DNA of 64,000 nucleotides, taken from assembly GCF_016908715.1 (NCBI RefSeq), contig NZ_JAFBEK010000004.1:97952-161951 (forward strand), in the 5' to 3' direction. Both the position numbers and the translations under genes were made by a program. Position 1 is the first letter of the stretch, and every line of letters begins with the position of its first letter. Source of the DNA: Leuconostoc rapi. Lineage in GTDB: Bacteria; Bacillota; Bacilli; Lactobacillales; Lactobacillaceae. Of this stretch, positions 1 to 9,624 are shown piece after piece. The notes under the pieces were generated by a model. It saw only the letters and a program-made list of their open reading frames with translations. It was not told the DNA's origin and did not search any database.

Positions 1-1112
1 CCCGAAACAAACTTGGACAAATTCTGACGTGTATCCGCGCTTAATGTATATTCACCTTTGTCAGACAAATCATGCATATAGTTTCTGATTTCTTCACTAT
101 TTTTGCCACTTGCAAAATATAACAAGCGCTCTAGATTACTAGAAACAAGTATATCCATGGCTGGTGCATTCGTAACTTTAAAAGCACGTTGACGATCATA
201 TTTACCCGTTGTAAAAAAGTCAGTTAGGACGTTATTTTCATTTGACGCCACCACAAACTGCTTAACCGGCAGACCAATTTGACTGGCATAATAGGCCGCC
301 AACACATTACCAAAATTGCCAGTCGGCACCACAACATTAATGGCATCACCAGCTTTAATATCATTATTTTTAACTAACTGCGCGTACGCATATATATAAT
401 AGACGATTTGAGGTACTAATCGACCGATATTAATCGAATTAGCCGATGAAAATTGCATCTGATTGGCTCGTAAATCTTGTGCCAATGTTTTATCAGATAA
501 TAATGACTTAACCGCTTTTTGCGCATCATCAAAATTACCTGTAATGGCAATAACATGAGCATTGTCAGCAGATTCTGTTTTCATTTGTTGCCGTTGAATA
601 TCACTGACACCAACTTCTGGATAGAAAACAATAATCTCAGTCTGTTCAACATTTCCAAAACCGCTCATCGCAGCAGTTCCTGTATCACCAGAGGTGGCGG
701 TTAAAATAATTATTTTATCATGTGTGCCCTGCTTTTTTGCAGCCGTTGTCAATAAATGTGGTAATGCCTGTAAAGCAATATCTTTGAAAGCTAGCGTCGG
801 ACCATGAAATAATTCAATATATGTTAGATCTGCCTCTTGATGAGTCGACACAATGTCTGTCGTATTCCACTGTTTGCCATACGCTTTAGCAACCACATGA
901 TCGATTTCAGCAACACTGAAATCATCAAAAAATGCATCAAAAATTTGGGTCGCCACATCTGAATAAGTTTGCGTTTTTAGTGCTGCCCAATCAAGCGTTA
1001 TATTAGGCCAATCTTCGGGTACGTATAACCCGCCATCCGGTGCGATACCATTTAAAATAGCTTGACTGGCCGTGACCGCTGGTGCTTGACCACGTGTTGA
1101 AATATAGTTCAT
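1..1112 (-). CDS. thrC: Threonine synthase, 3' end outside the window
   Basis: Converts O-phosphohomoserine to threonine with PLP, in the cytoplasm. About 370 codons are visible, so roughly the last quarter of the usual ~490-residue protein is missing beyond base 1. Seen: N-terminal MNYISTRG, the PLP-lysine motif FHGPTLAFKD, and the phosphate-binding motif TATSGDTGTAA. An in-frame ATG lies 9 bases upstream, but AAGGAAG abuts it, so the ATG at 1112 has the better spacing. It is divergent from hom-thrB-ask, with 105 bases between them. The threonine pathway is therefore complete here, split over two divergent units. Confidence 0.95.
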   Translation of the reverse strand, partial: MNYISTRGQAPAVTASQAILNGIAPDGGLYVPEDWPNITLDWAALKTQTYSDVATQIFDAFFDDFSVAEIDHVVAKAYGKQWNTTDIVSTHQEADLTYIELFHGPTLAFKDIALQALPHLLTTAAKKQGTHDKIIILTATSGDTGTAAMSGFGNVEQTEIIVFYPEVGVSDIQRQQMKTESADNAHVIAITGNFDDAQKAVKSLLSDKTLAQDLRANQMQFSSANSINIGRLVPQIVYYIYAYAQLVKNNDIKAGDAINVVVPTGNFGNVLAAYYASQIGLPVKQFVVASNENNVLTDFFTTGKYDRQRAFKVTNAPAMDILVSSNLERLLYFASGKNSEEIRNYMHDLSDKGEYTLSADTRQNLSKFVS

Positions 1113-1217
1113 ACAATGCATCTTCCTTTTGTTTATTTATTAAATTATAACAAATAACTACAATTTTATGAATAAAAATGATAGAATTATAAGAATAACT
1201 TGATTAAGGAACGGATT

Positions 1218-2504
1218 ATGGATATTGGAATTGGCCTTTTTGGCTTAGGAACGGTCGGCCGTGGTGTCGTCAAAATTTTACAAGAAAACGCAGAACAAAT
1301 TACCAAACGTACTGGATCACATCTCATTGTGAAACATGCTGTCGTACATAATTTAAATAAGTCACGAACGGGATTTATCCAAGACTTCCCTATTACGGAT
1401 CAACCAACAGACATATTAGATAATCCTGATATTCAAATCGTTGTCGAAGTTATGGGTACCCTAAATCAGGCGTACGATATTATCAAACAAGCTCTCAATG
1501 CCAAAAAGCACGTCGTTACTGCCAATAAAGATTTGATTGCTAGCCGTGGTCAAGAACTTGTTGCTATCGCTAAAAAAAATGGTGTTGATTTATTCTTTGA
1601 AGCTGCCGTTGCTGGCGGTATTCCTATATTACGAACGCTGTCTACTAGTTTTACTGCGGATGAAATTTCACGTGTAGCTGGTATTATCAATGGCACAAGC
1701 AACTTCATTTTAACGCAAATGACCACTAATAATTTATCCTACAGTGACGCCTTAAAACTAGCTCAAGACAAGGGTTTTGCTGAAGCAGACCCTACAAATG
1801 ATGTTGAAGGTTTTGATGCTGCTTTCAAACTCATTATTTTATCAAATTTCGCTTTTGGCGTTCAACCCGTGTTAAGTGATCTGGCAATCACTGGTATTTC
1901 CAATTTAACAGACACAGATATCGCGGATGCTAACGCTTTAGGTTACGCTGTGAAACTATTGGGTGTCGCACAACGTGTTGGTGCCACAAAAGAGGCCATT
2001 AGCATTGAAGTAGCACCCCATTTGGTGCCTTTTACTCATCCCTTAGCTACAGTTCACAACGAAAATAATGCTGTACTTGTCAATGGCGAATCTGTTGGTG
2101 AAGTGATGTTATATGGCCCTGGTGCTGGTGAAATGCCAACTGCCAACTCTGTACTGAGCGATTTAACAAACGTCGCTACTGATTTGGCACTTAACACGCC
2201 AGGGAACCCCTTTAATTCTTTTAATCAAGACCTCAATTTAGCTAAACCTTCGCAGCGCGTTGCGCGTCGTTTCATTGTCATCGAAGTTGATGACACACCA
2301 GGGGCTATGTATTCAGTTACTGGTATGTTTGCTGCTGCTAAAATTAGTTTTACAGATCTTAAACAAACACCAGCTGCTAATGGTACCGCACGCTTAGTTG
2401 CTCTGACACATCCCTCAAGTGATGCGCAATTAAATGTTATTCGAACAACTATTCGTAATGCGGACGGTATTAATTTAGCTGCGGAGTACAAAATATTCTC
2501 ATGA
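1218..2504 (+). CDS. hom: Homoserine dehydrogenase
   Basis: Reduces aspartate semialdehyde to homoserine with NAD(P)H, the branch step to threonine and methionine. Seen: Rossmann motif GLFGLGTVGRG at the N terminus, NKDLIASRG, the family signature around EADPTNDVEGFDAAFK, and a C-terminal ACT domain (about residues 350-428, RFIVIEVDDTPGAMYSV). The ACT domain suggests feedback control by an amino acid. The ATG at 1218 is chosen because AAGGA sits 7 bases upstream; an in-frame TTG at 1200 has no ribosome site. The stop overlaps the thrB start (ATGA), indicating translational coupling. Confidence 0.95.
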   Translation: MDIGIGLFGLGTVGRGVVKILQENAEQITKRTGSHLIVKHAVVHNLNKSRTGFIQDFPITDQPTDILDNPDIQIVVEVMGTLNQAYDIIKQALNAKKHVVTANKDLIASRGQELVAIAKKNGVDLFFEAAVAGGIPILRTLSTSFTADEISRVAGIINGTSNFILTQMTTNNLSYSDALKLAQDKGFAEADPTNDVEGFDAAFKLIILSNFAFGVQPVLSDLAITGISNLTDTDIADANALGYAVKLLGVAQRVGATKEAISIEVAPHLVPFTHPLATVHNENNAVLVNGESVGEVMLYGPGAGEMPTANSVLSDLTNVATDLALNTPGNPFNSFNQDLNLAKPSQRVARRFIVIEVDDTPGAMYSVTGMFAAAKISFTDLKQTPAANGTARLVALTHPSSDAQLNVIRTTIRNADGINLAAEYKIFS

Positions 2505-3382
2505 TAACCATTAAAGTTCCTGCAACTAGTGCTAACATTGGCCCTGGTTTTGATTCCCTTGGTGTGGCGTTACAACTATACCTCACACTAGAAATTCATG
2601 AAAAAACAACTCACTGGATCGTTGATCATGATTTTAATGATGACATGCCACATGATGAAAATCATTTTATCGTTCAAAAAGCACTACTATTAGCACCGCA
2701 ATTAGCACCACACCACATCATTGTAAAATCTGATATTCCTTTAGCCAGAGGCCTAGGTTCGTCTTCTTCTGCACTCTTAGCAGGATTAGCCATGGCGAAT
2801 ACAATTGATCACTTAAGCTTATCTGACGATGCCATCTTAGCATTCGCCACAAAGTTAGAAGGTCACCCAGATAATGTCGCTCCCGCTCTATTTGGTGGTG
2901 GTATATCAGCGTACTATGACGGTTTGAAAGTCTACCATGCCCCATTAAAAATACCGGAAAATGTTGATTTTGTGACATTTATTCCAAATTACGAATTGTT
3001 AACCTCTGAAGCACGGGCAGCGTTACCTACAACACTATCCTTTAAACAAAGTGTTGCAGCAAGTGCGATTAGCAATACACTGATTGCTGCGTTAAATGCA
3101 GATAATTTTGATACTGCCAGTTCATTAATTGAACAAGATCAATTTCATGAATTATCTCGAGCTAAGCTCGTACCACAATTAGCTGTTATTCGCCAAGTTG
3201 CTCATCAACTCGGTATTACTGGTACCTATCTATCTGGTGCAGGCCCAACAGTGGTTACCATTGTCCCCAAAGATCGAGTGACTACTTTACTAACAGCATT
3301 AACTGCAGCCAATTTACCGGGAAACCTCTACCGCTTAGAACAAGATGTCAGTGGATTAACCATTACGAAAGAAGAAAAATAA
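2501..3382 (+). CDS. thrB: Homoserine kinase
   Basis: Phosphorylates homoserine, giving the thrC substrate. GHMP kinase family: N-terminal VPATSANIGPGFDSLG, the ATP loop PLARGLGSSSSALLAG near residues 80-94, and the C-terminal glycine motif TYLSGAGPTV. At 293 residues it is full length for the family. Its ATG overlaps the hom stop by 4 bases, and the aspartate kinase gene begins 2 bases after its own stop. The three genes are therefore almost certainly one operon. Confidence 0.95.
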   Translation: MITIKVPATSANIGPGFDSLGVALQLYLTLEIHEKTTHWIVDHDFNDDMPHDENHFIVQKALLLAPQLAPHHIIVKSDIPLARGLGSSSSALLAGLAMANTIDHLSLSDDAILAFATKLEGHPDNVAPALFGGGISAYYDGLKVYHAPLKIPENVDFVTFIPNYELLTSEARAALPTTLSFKQSVAASAISNTLIAALNADNFDTASSLIEQDQFHELSRAKLVPQLAVIRQVAHQLGITGTYLSGAGPTVVTIVPKDRVTTLLTALTAANLPGNLYRLEQDVSGLTITKEEK

Positions 3383-3384
3383 CT

Positions 3385-4743
3385 ATGAAAGTTTCAAAAT
3401 TTGGTGGCTCATCATTAGCTGATGGCCGTCAATTACAACGTGTTTTTGATATTATTCAATCAGATGCAGAACGTAAAGTCATTGTGGTCTCTGCTCCTGG
3501 AAAACGATTTAAAGATGATACAAAGGTCACTGATTTACTCCTAGCCTATGCCAAAGCAACAGTTGAGGATACTGATACAACTGATATTATTGAAACAATT
3601 AAAAATCGTTATCATGCCGTCGGCAAATATTTTGATCTACCTGCCTACGAATTGGCTGACATAGATGAGCAAATTGATCATCTCTCAAAAAAGCACTATC
3701 GCTCGTTTGATTTTCTTTATGCTGCTTTTGCAGCCCATGGCGAGTATTTAAATGCACAACTTGTTGCTAAGGTATTCAGCCATCTTGGTGTTCCTGCTCG
3801 TTTTGTAGATCCTAAAGAAATTGGTCTACATGTTGATGATCAAGCACGTTCAGCCACATTTGATACCAAGTCTTACACAACAATTGCTGAACTTGATTTA
3901 ACCACTAGCGAACGTCTCATTATCCCTGGTTTTTTTGGTTATACTCAAAACGGTGATATGGCGACATTTTCACGTGGCGGCTCAGATATCACTGGGGCAA
4001 TCATGGCTCGCGGATTAAGTGCTGATTTGTATGAAAACTTCACTGATGTGAGTGCTATTTATGCAGTTAACCCAACCATTATTGAACATCCTGCAGCCAT
4101 ACAACAAATGACTTACGATGAAATGCGTGAGTTATCCTATGCTGGCTTTGCTGTTTTCCATGATGAGGCTATCATTCCAGCCATTCAAGGTGGTATTCGT
4201 ATTAACATCAAAAATACTAACGACCCTGATGCGCCCGGTACTTTTATCGTCCCACCAACAGAAGTACAGCAAACACGTCCTGTAACAGGTATCGCTAACT
4301 CAAATCGTTTTTCGGCGTTATATTTGCATCGTTACCTGCTAAACAAAGAAGTCGGATTTACATTACGCATATTAGAGATACTCAAGCGGCATAATGTATC
4401 TTATGAACATATGCCTTCTGGAATTGATGATTTAACTATTATATTTGATAAAACACGTTTATCACAAGAACAAGTAGATGGTATGCTTGCTGATATTGCA
4501 TCAGACATCAAACCTGATATTTTAAAGTGGTTACCTAGCTATGGCATCATCATGATTGTTGGTGAGGGTATGCGAAATCGTATTGGCGCGCTCACGGACA
4601 TTGTGACACCACTGAAAGAAAATCATATCAGCCTACAGATGGTTAACCAAGGCGCGAGTGAAATTTCAATCATGCTTGGCATTCAACCAGATTTAGCAGA
4701 TCGTGCCGTTAAAGCCATCTATGACAATATTTTCGAATCATAA
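3385..4743 (+). CDS. ask: Aspartate kinase
   Basis: Phosphorylates aspartate, the first step towards threonine, methionine and lysine. Seen: N-terminal KFGGSSLAD, the substrate motif FSRGGSDITGAIMARGL, SYAGFAVFHDEA, and C-terminal ACT domains (about residues 305-450, including IMIVGEGMRNRIGALTDI) that normally bind feedback inhibitors. At 452 residues it is a monofunctional enzyme with no fused homoserine dehydrogenase. As third gene of hom-thrB-ask, its most likely duty is threonine supply. It is followed immediately by a perfect hairpin terminator. Which amino acid inhibits it cannot be read from the sequence. Confidence 0.93.
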   Translation: MKVSKFGGSSLADGRQLQRVFDIIQSDAERKVIVVSAPGKRFKDDTKVTDLLLAYAKATVEDTDTTDIIETIKNRYHAVGKYFDLPAYELADIDEQIDHLSKKHYRSFDFLYAAFAAHGEYLNAQLVAKVFSHLGVPARFVDPKEIGLHVDDQARSATFDTKSYTTIAELDLTTSERLIIPGFFGYTQNGDMATFSRGGSDITGAIMARGLSADLYENFTDVSAIYAVNPTIIEHPAAIQQMTYDEMRELSYAGFAVFHDEAIIPAIQGGIRINIKNTNDPDAPGTFIVPPTEVQQTRPVTGIANSNRFSALYLHRYLLNKEVGFTLRILEILKRHNVSYEHMPSGIDDLTIIFDKTRLSQEQVDGMLADIASDIKPDILKWLPSYGIIMIVGEGMRNRIGALTDIVTPLKENHISLQMVNQGASEISIMLGIQPDLADRAVKAIYDNIFES

Positions 4744-4775
4744 AAGCCATGAGACTCTAAAGTCTCATGGCTTTT
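4742..4775. terminator. Bidirectional intrinsic terminator between ask and ansA
   Basis: A perfect 15-bp inverted repeat, AAAAGCCATGAGACT / AGTCTCATGGCTTTT with a 4-base loop, has an A run on one side and a T run on the other. It overlaps the ask stop and can serve both converging units. Confidence 0.9.
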
Positions 4776-4829
4776 ATGATTTGTTGTTATGATACCTGGT
4801 TCAGTCACCTCAAAAGACATAGAAATGTT

Positions 4830-5798
4830 TCATACTTGATGCAGGTAATCTCTTAAATCTTCGTTGTTGAGTTGGCTGTCTAATCCGACGAGTAACTTTA
4901 ATCGCGCTTTTTGGCCATTAATGCTAGTTGCAAAAATTGCCCCTGCTTTCTCTAATTGTACGCCGCCGCCTAAATAATCATAAACTGGTTCCGCAACGCC
5001 ATTAAAGCTTCTAGATACAATAACAACGGGAATATGGCGCGACAAAAGATACACAACCCCGTTTGCCGCTTCTCTTGATAGATTACCAGCGCCCAGTGCC
5101 TCAATCACAATACCATCAATATTTGAAGCAGCCAGTAATTCTAATAATTGCCCATCCATTCCCGCATAAGCCTTTAAAACTGGAATACTTTTATTAACAT
5201 TTTCAACTGATAAAACACGACGTTTTGGTAAATCATAAAAATAGATGATTTGTCGCTTGGTCAAAAGACCCATAGTACCACTAATAGGTGAACCAAAGGT
5301 TGCGACATTGGTCGTATGTGTTTTTGTTACAAAACGTGCGGCGTGAATTTCATCGTTCATAACAATTAGCACACCTCGTCGACGTGAATTATTGTCTGCT
5401 GCAACACGTAAAGCAGATTGGTAATTATATAAACCATCAGAGCCTAATTCATTAGAAGAGCGCATCGCACCCGTAATCACAATTGGAAAATCAACAGATA
5501 ACGTACTGTCGAGAAAAAAAGATGTCTCTTCAAGCGTATCTGTACCATGTGTAATCACGACACCATCAAAATCATTGCCCGCAGCCACAATTCTATGTTG
5601 AAGCGCTAACATGTGGGTTGGTCCAATATACTCACTTGGTAAGTTAAAAATGCTTTCAACTGTTAAATCAACATCTGGAAGCGCCATTTTTGCACCTGTT
5701 AACGGATTTTCAACACCCGTTTCAACATCGCCATCCTCATCTTCATGCATTGAAATGGTGCCACCTGTATGCAATACAAGTATTTTTTTTATTGTCAT
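4830..5798 (-). CDS. ansA: L-asparaginase, type I (cytoplasmic)
   Basis: Hydrolyses asparagine to aspartate and ammonia. Both catalytic threonine motifs are seen: VLHTGGTISM at the N terminus and VVITHGTDTLEET near residue 90. No signal peptide is visible, so it is a cytoplasmic housekeeping enzyme. The start at 5798 is preceded by GAGGG at good spacing, and its ATG overlaps the recO stop (ATGA). The gene thus ends a long minus-strand run beginning upstream of phoH. Asparaginase could feed aspartate to the neighbouring threonine pathway (inference). Confidence 0.92.
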   Translation of the reverse strand: MTIKKILVLHTGGTISMHEDEDGDVETGVENPLTGAKMALPDVDLTVESIFNLPSEYIGPTHMLALQHRIVAAGNDFDGVVITHGTDTLEETSFFLDSTLSVDFPIVITGAMRSSNELGSDGLYNYQSALRVAADNNSRRRGVLIVMNDEIHAARFVTKTHTTNVATFGSPISGTMGLLTKRQIIYFYDLPKRRVLSVENVNKSIPVLKAYAGMDGQLLELLAASNIDGIVIEALGAGNLSREAANGVVYLLSRHIPVVIVSRSFNGVAEPVYDYLGGGVQLEKAGAIFATSINGQKARLKLLVGLDSQLNNEDLRDYLHQV

Positions 5799-6586
5799 GA
5801 TGTACCCTCTTTTTTCTGCCGAGTTTGTTTTAAAGTATTCTGCCACGAATGCATTTGTTCAATAAATTTTTTAGCCCGTGGTTTTAAACCAACTTGACTA
5901 TCATAAATATAATCGATTACCTGTTGTAACCCACGCTTAGTGGTAGATGACATGTTAATTTGATGAATTTGTCTCAAATCAATCACACTGAATTGTCTCA
6001 AATAATACATTGTTTTTTGATCTAACATTAATCGATGATCATCTAACGCATAATGCGCTTCCGAAATAATGCCATTATATTTTTCCGAATAATCAAAGCG
6101 ACCATCCGATTGGCCACTAATTGGGTCAACACGCCAATTTGGTGCGACACCTAATGGCACAAGTAACTGAATTTCAAAAATATTAGCAATGATTTGCGGA
6201 TCAAGCCCTTCGTTTAATTTCTGCAGGGCTAACACTAATTGATTATACCAACGTGCCAAAGGATCGCCTTCTTCAAATATCTCATCAAGTAAGCTAACAA
6301 TCAATGCCGCGTAAGCGTTTGCTTCAATATCATCCATCAAGCGTGGATAATTAGTGATGTGTTGTATATTGTTAATATAACCCAGACCTTGCTGCTTCTT
6401 TGGAAAAGCACCCTCGAATATGGCCAGTGTATAGGGTTGCGTAGCGGCGGCTAAATGGGATTTTGGCCTTTTTGCTCCTCGTGCCAAAAAAGTTCGTAGC
6501 CCACCTGTTTCTGTGAGTATACGAACTAGCAAATCATTATCTTTATACTGCCTTGTGTATAATACAACGCCTTTAATTACTGTCAT
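5795..6586 (-). CDS. recO: DNA repair protein RecO
   Basis: Recombination mediator that helps load RecA on SSB-coated DNA in the RecFOR pathway. Seen: the N-terminal OB-fold region (MTVIKGVVLYTRQYKDNDLL), the GAKRPKSHLAAATQPYT segment, and a helical C-terminal domain. At 263 residues it is full length. Unusually, the protein has no cysteine at all, so the C-terminal zinc-binding cysteines found in many RecO proteins are lost. It lies between era and ansA, the common Firmicute era-recO order, and overlaps ansA by 4 bases. Confidence 0.93.
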   Translation of the reverse strand: MTVIKGVVLYTRQYKDNDLLVRILTETGGLRTFLARGAKRPKSHLAAATQPYTLAIFEGAFPKKQQGLGYINNIQHITNYPRLMDDIEANAYAALIVSLLDEIFEEGDPLARWYNQLVLALQKLNEGLDPQIIANIFEIQLLVPLGVAPNWRVDPISGQSDGRFDYSEKYNGIISEAHYALDDHRLMLDQKTMYYLRQFSVIDLRQIHQINMSSTTKRGLQQVIDYIYDSQVGLKPRAKKFIEQMHSWQNTLKQTRQKKEGTS

Positions 6587-6623
6587 ATATTATTCTGATT
6601 TACTGTATGCGATTGCGTTTGGA

Positions 6624-7535
6624 TTAATAATCTTCTTTACTGTACCCAAGTGATTGGAGCGCTTGTGGTCGATCACGCCAACGAGGTTCAACTTTAACCC
6701 ATGTTTCAAGGAAAACTTTATCACCCATTAGTCGTTCAATGTCTTTTCGTGCTCGTGTGCCAATATCTTTAATCATAGCACCCTGCTTGCCTATAATTAT
6801 ATTTTTTTGAGTCGAACGCTCCACTATAATAGAGGCTTGAATATGAATTTTTTCTTCATTCTCACGCGAAATTTTATCAATAACAACAGCTACTGAATGG
6901 GGTACCTCTTGTCGTGTTAACTGCAATACCTTTTCACGAATCAGTTCGCCAATGACGAAACGTTCGGGATGATCTGTTAGTTGATCAGCATCGAAATATT
7001 GTGGTCCTTCTTCAAGATTTGCAACAATATTATCTAATAATTCTGGTACATTATCGCCTTCACGTGCCGAAATTGGGAAGACTTCTGTCCATTCAGGTGC
7101 GTCTGTTTGGTAGCTCGCAATAATAGTTAGTAAGTCTTGTGGCGAAATTAAATCAACTTTATTAATTAGAAGATAAAGTGGTGTGTTGCTAACCTCTTTT
7201 AAACGATTGATAATAAAATCATCCCCACGCCCTCGTGGCATGCCGGCATCAACCACAAACCAGATAGCATCCGCCTCATGTAAAGCAGAAAAAGCTGATT
7301 TCACCATAAAATCCCCTAACGAATTTTGTGGTTTATGTACACCTGGTGTATCGATAAAGACAACCTGTGCTGCATCGGTGGTATAAATACCTTGAATTTT
7401 ATTGCGCGTTGTTTGTGCCTTATCTGACATAATCGCTATTTTTTCACCAACAATACGATTAAGTAACGTTGATTTCCCCACATTGGGGCGACCAATAATA
7501 GCAACAAAGCCTGATTTGAATTGTGTTTCTGTCAT
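6624..7535 (-). CDS. era: GTPase Era
   Basis: Essential GTPase in 16S rRNA processing and 30S assembly, partly membrane associated. Seen: P-loop [10 protein letters not shown]3 motif DTPGVHKP, G4 motif NKVD, and a C-terminal KH RNA-binding domain with [13 protein letters not shown]. At 303 residues it matches the family. Order ybeY-dgkA-era-recO is the classic Firmicute cluster. A 92-base gap upstream holds an imperfect inverted repeat (about 7572-7597) without a clear U run; its role is unclear. Confidence 0.96.
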   Translation of the reverse strand: MTETQFKSGFVAIIGRPNVGKSTLLNRIVGEKIAIMSDKAQTTRNKIQGIYTTDAAQVVFIDTPGVHKPQNSLGDFMVKSAFSALHEADAIWFVVDAGMPRGRGDDFIINRLKEVSNTPLYLLINKVDLISPQDLLTIIASYQTDAPEWTEVFPISAREGDNVPELLDNIVANLEEGPQYFDADQLTDHPERFVIGELIREKVLQLTRQEVPHSVAVVIDKISRENEEKIHIQASIIVERSTQKNIIIGKQGAMIKDIGTRARKDIERLMGDKVFLETWVKVEPRWRDRPQALQSLGYSKEDY

Positions 7536-7627
7536 AATAAATGCGGCGCCTAGGCCGACTTTTCTCCTATACTAAAGAAACATCACTCGTTTCTTAGAAC
7601 AATACAACTAATTTGTCTGATAATAAC

Positions 7628-8110
7628 TCACTTTTGAAATTGATGCAATAAGTCAGAAAAATTAGTAACGATACCAAATTGACGCCAAACATAAGGCTGA
7701 AAAATAATCAGTAAGATGATAATTTCAACACCAACAGCCACTAACACAGCTCCCGCTGCAACATCTTTAGCAAGTTTTGCCAATGGGTGATATTTTTTTT
7801 CAACAACCAAGTCAACAACGGCTTCAATAATTGTATTTAAAAATTCACTAAAAATGACAATAAAAATCGCCATCGTGACCCACAACCAGTCTGCACGATA
7901 TAGCCCGTAATGTAAGCCAGCAACTAAGATCATGAAAGCAAGTACAATATGGATTCGCATGTTACGTTCACGAACCAAAATCATCCAAATACCATTCAAT
8001 GAATTACGCATCGCCTTAAAAAAATTATTATTGCGGTCCGTTTGTTTCGTCACCTGATCAGGTACATCTTCTAATTTTGTTCTCTCATTATCTCTTGAGG
8101 CCATAATCAT
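7628..8110 (-). CDS. dgkA: Undecaprenol/diacylglycerol kinase family protein
   Basis: Small integral membrane kinase; in Firmicutes this family phosphorylates undecaprenol to recycle the cell-wall lipid carrier. Seen: an N-terminal amphipathic segment, three membrane helices, and the motif FSEFLNTIIEAVVDLV followed by AKDVAAGAVLV, which carries the active-site Glu, Asn and Asp. The start at 8110 has AAGGA 6 bases upstream; a second ATG at 8104 would lose only two residues. The gene overlaps the end of ybeY by 23 bases. I place it as undecaprenol kinase by family and context, not from a specificity residue. Confidence 0.9.
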   Translation of the reverse strand: MIMASRDNERTKLEDVPDQVTKQTDRNNNFFKAMRNSLNGIWMILVRERNMRIHIVLAFMILVAGLHYGLYRADWLWVTMAIFIVIFSEFLNTIIEAVVDLVVEKKYHPLAKLAKDVAAGAVLVAVGVEIIILLIIFQPYVWRQFGIVTNFSDLLHQFQK

Positions 8111-8570
8111 CCAAAATCCTTCGTTGTAAATCAAACATTTCTTTTTCTTCTGCTTCACCAAGCATATGATCATAACCATTTAAGTGCAAAAAGCCATGCA
8201 CAACTAAGAACCCAAGTTCACGTTCATAACTATGACCTAAGTAGGTTGCTTGCGAAGCAATAACATCAACGGATACTAAAATATCGCCAATGTTTTTTGC
8301 AATGTCATTTGTCCACTCTTGATCAGGTAAAATATCAAAATCATCCTCTCCCTCTTCAATTGCGAAACTAATCACATCTGTTGGTTTATCAACACCACGA
8401 TATTGACGATTATAACGTTGGATCTCGTCATTATTGACAAAAGTCACAGACATTTCTGTGTTGTCTGGCAGATTTAAAAATATACCCGAAAAATTTAAAA
8501 TAGCGTTCACTAAATCTTGATGATATTGGCTCACGCCTTGGTTTGTTTGGTCAATTATTACCAAATCCAT
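8088..8570 (-). CDS. ybeY: Endoribonuclease YbeY (rRNA maturation factor)
   Basis: Metal-dependent endoribonuclease acting in 16S rRNA 3'-end maturation and ribosome quality control. The zinc motif HGFLHLNGYDH (HxxxHxxxxxH type) near residue 125 is intact, and the DVISFAIEEGE segment is typical. At 160 residues it is normal length. It overlaps phoH upstream by 20 bases and dgkA downstream by 23, consistent with a tightly coupled phoH-ybeY-dgkA-era unit. Confidence 0.95.
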   Translation of the reverse strand: MDLVIIDQTNQGVSQYHQDLVNAILNFSGIFLNLPDNTEMSVTFVNNDEIQRYNRQYRGVDKPTDVISFAIEEGEDDFDILPDQEWTNDIAKNIGDILVSVDVIASQATYLGHSYERELGFLVVHGFLHLNGYDHMLGEAEEKEMFDLQRRILDDYGLKR

Positions 8571-9561
8571 TGGTTCCTTGCTCCTTTTTTAATGCTGCTA
8601 ATTTTGTTTCGGCAGCTTCATAGGCATTGACAATGAGACCAACCACAGGATGGCGTACAACATCGGCACTACTGAAATTAACAAAAGACATGCGATTAAC
8701 ATCTTTCAAAATGCGCTGCGCCGAAATAAGTCCCGATTTCGCACCTCTAGGCAGATCAATTTGTGATATATCACCGTTCACAATCATTTTTGAGCCAAAT
8801 CCAAAACGTGTGAGAAACATTTTCATCTGCTGATTAGTCGTGTTTTGTGCTTCATCTAAAATAATAAATGCGTCATCCAGAGTTCGACCTCGCATGTATG
8901 CTAATGGTGCAATTTCTATCACGCCACGGTCCATTAACCGCTGTGTTTGTTCAGCACCAACAATTGCATTCATGGCATCATATATTGGTCTTAAGTAAGG
9001 GTCGACTTTTTCTTTAAGATCTCCTGGCAAAAATCCCAATGATTCTCCTGCTTCAACTGCTGGCCGTGTAATGATAATACGTTCCACTTCACCACGTTTT
9101 AACGAGGAAATTGCCATAACAACAGCAAGATACGTTTTACCAGTTCCAGCAGGTCCAATACCAAAAGTAATATCATTTTTGCGAATGGCTTGCACATATT
9201 GACGTTGTCCAAAATTTTTAACCCGAACAGCGCGCCCCTTATTATCTCGAATGAGCGTTTCAGAATACAAATCACCGAAATAATCAAGTGTGCCACGTTG
9301 CGCCATCGTCACAGCACTAACAACATCCGTTGGCGAAATATTAATTTGATGCTTAATTAAGTTGGTCAATTCTTGTAACACAGCGTAGGCCAGATGAACT
9401 TTATCTTCATCACCAGAAATTGTCATTTGGTCACCACGGGCATGTAGCTGAACACTGAGACCTTCTTCTATCAAACGTAAAAAGCTATCATTGACGCCAA
9501 TAAGCTTCGTTTGTTGTTCTGCATTTTCAAATGTAAATATTTGCTGAATTTGTGCTGACAA
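8551..9561 (-). CDS. PhoH family ATPase (PhoL type), TTG start
   Basis: P-loop ATPase of the PhoH family that usually partners YbeY; its exact function is not established. Seen: Walker A GIGPAGTGKTYLAV, Walker B FIILDEAQNTT, and a small N-terminal RNA-binding-like domain. The frame is open to an ATG at 9630, but that ATG lies inside the amtB terminator region. A TTG at 9561 with AGGGGA 8-9 bases upstream gives a normal 336-residue protein and is the likely start. First gene of the ybeY-dgkA-era-recO-ansA run. Confidence 0.9.
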   Translation of the reverse strand: MSAQIQQIFTFENAEQQTKLIGVNDSFLRLIEEGLSVQLHARGDQMTISGDEDKVHLAYAVLQELTNLIKHQINISPTDVVSAVTMAQRGTLDYFGDLYSETLIRDNKGRAVRVKNFGQRQYVQAIRKNDITFGIGPAGTGKTYLAVVMAISSLKRGEVERIIITRPAVEAGESLGFLPGDLKEKVDPYLRPIYDAMNAIVGAEQTQRLMDRGVIEIAPLAYMRGRTLDDAFIILDEAQNTTNQQMKMFLTRFGFGSKMIVNGDISQIDLPRGAKSGLISAQRILKDVNRMSFVNFSSADVVRHPVVGLIVNAYEAAETKLAALKKEQGTNGFGNN

Positions 9562-9602
9562 ATTACAGATCCCCTTTATCGTGTTTCTTTTAATTTTAAC
9601 AC

Positions 9603-9624
9603 AAAAAACGGGCTCATGCCCGTC
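9603..9624 (-). terminator. Intrinsic terminator of amtB
   Basis: Stem CGGGC/GCCCG with loop ATGA, followed on the minus strand by TTTTTT. It begins at the amtB stop codon. It separates amtB from phoH and argues against an ATG start for phoH at 9630. Confidence 0.8.

Noticed and set aside
1171..1206. Possible Thr/Ile leader peptide (MNKNDRIIRIT) before hom
   Set aside because: No ribosome site, it overlaps the likely -10 region, and no terminator or alternative hairpins follow.
2225..2491. Antisense ORF inside hom, and similar long ORFs opposite other genes (for example 9942-10274, 19484-19927, 35293-35856)
   Set aside because: Opposite well-supported genes, no ribosome sites, composition typical of reverse-frame artefacts.
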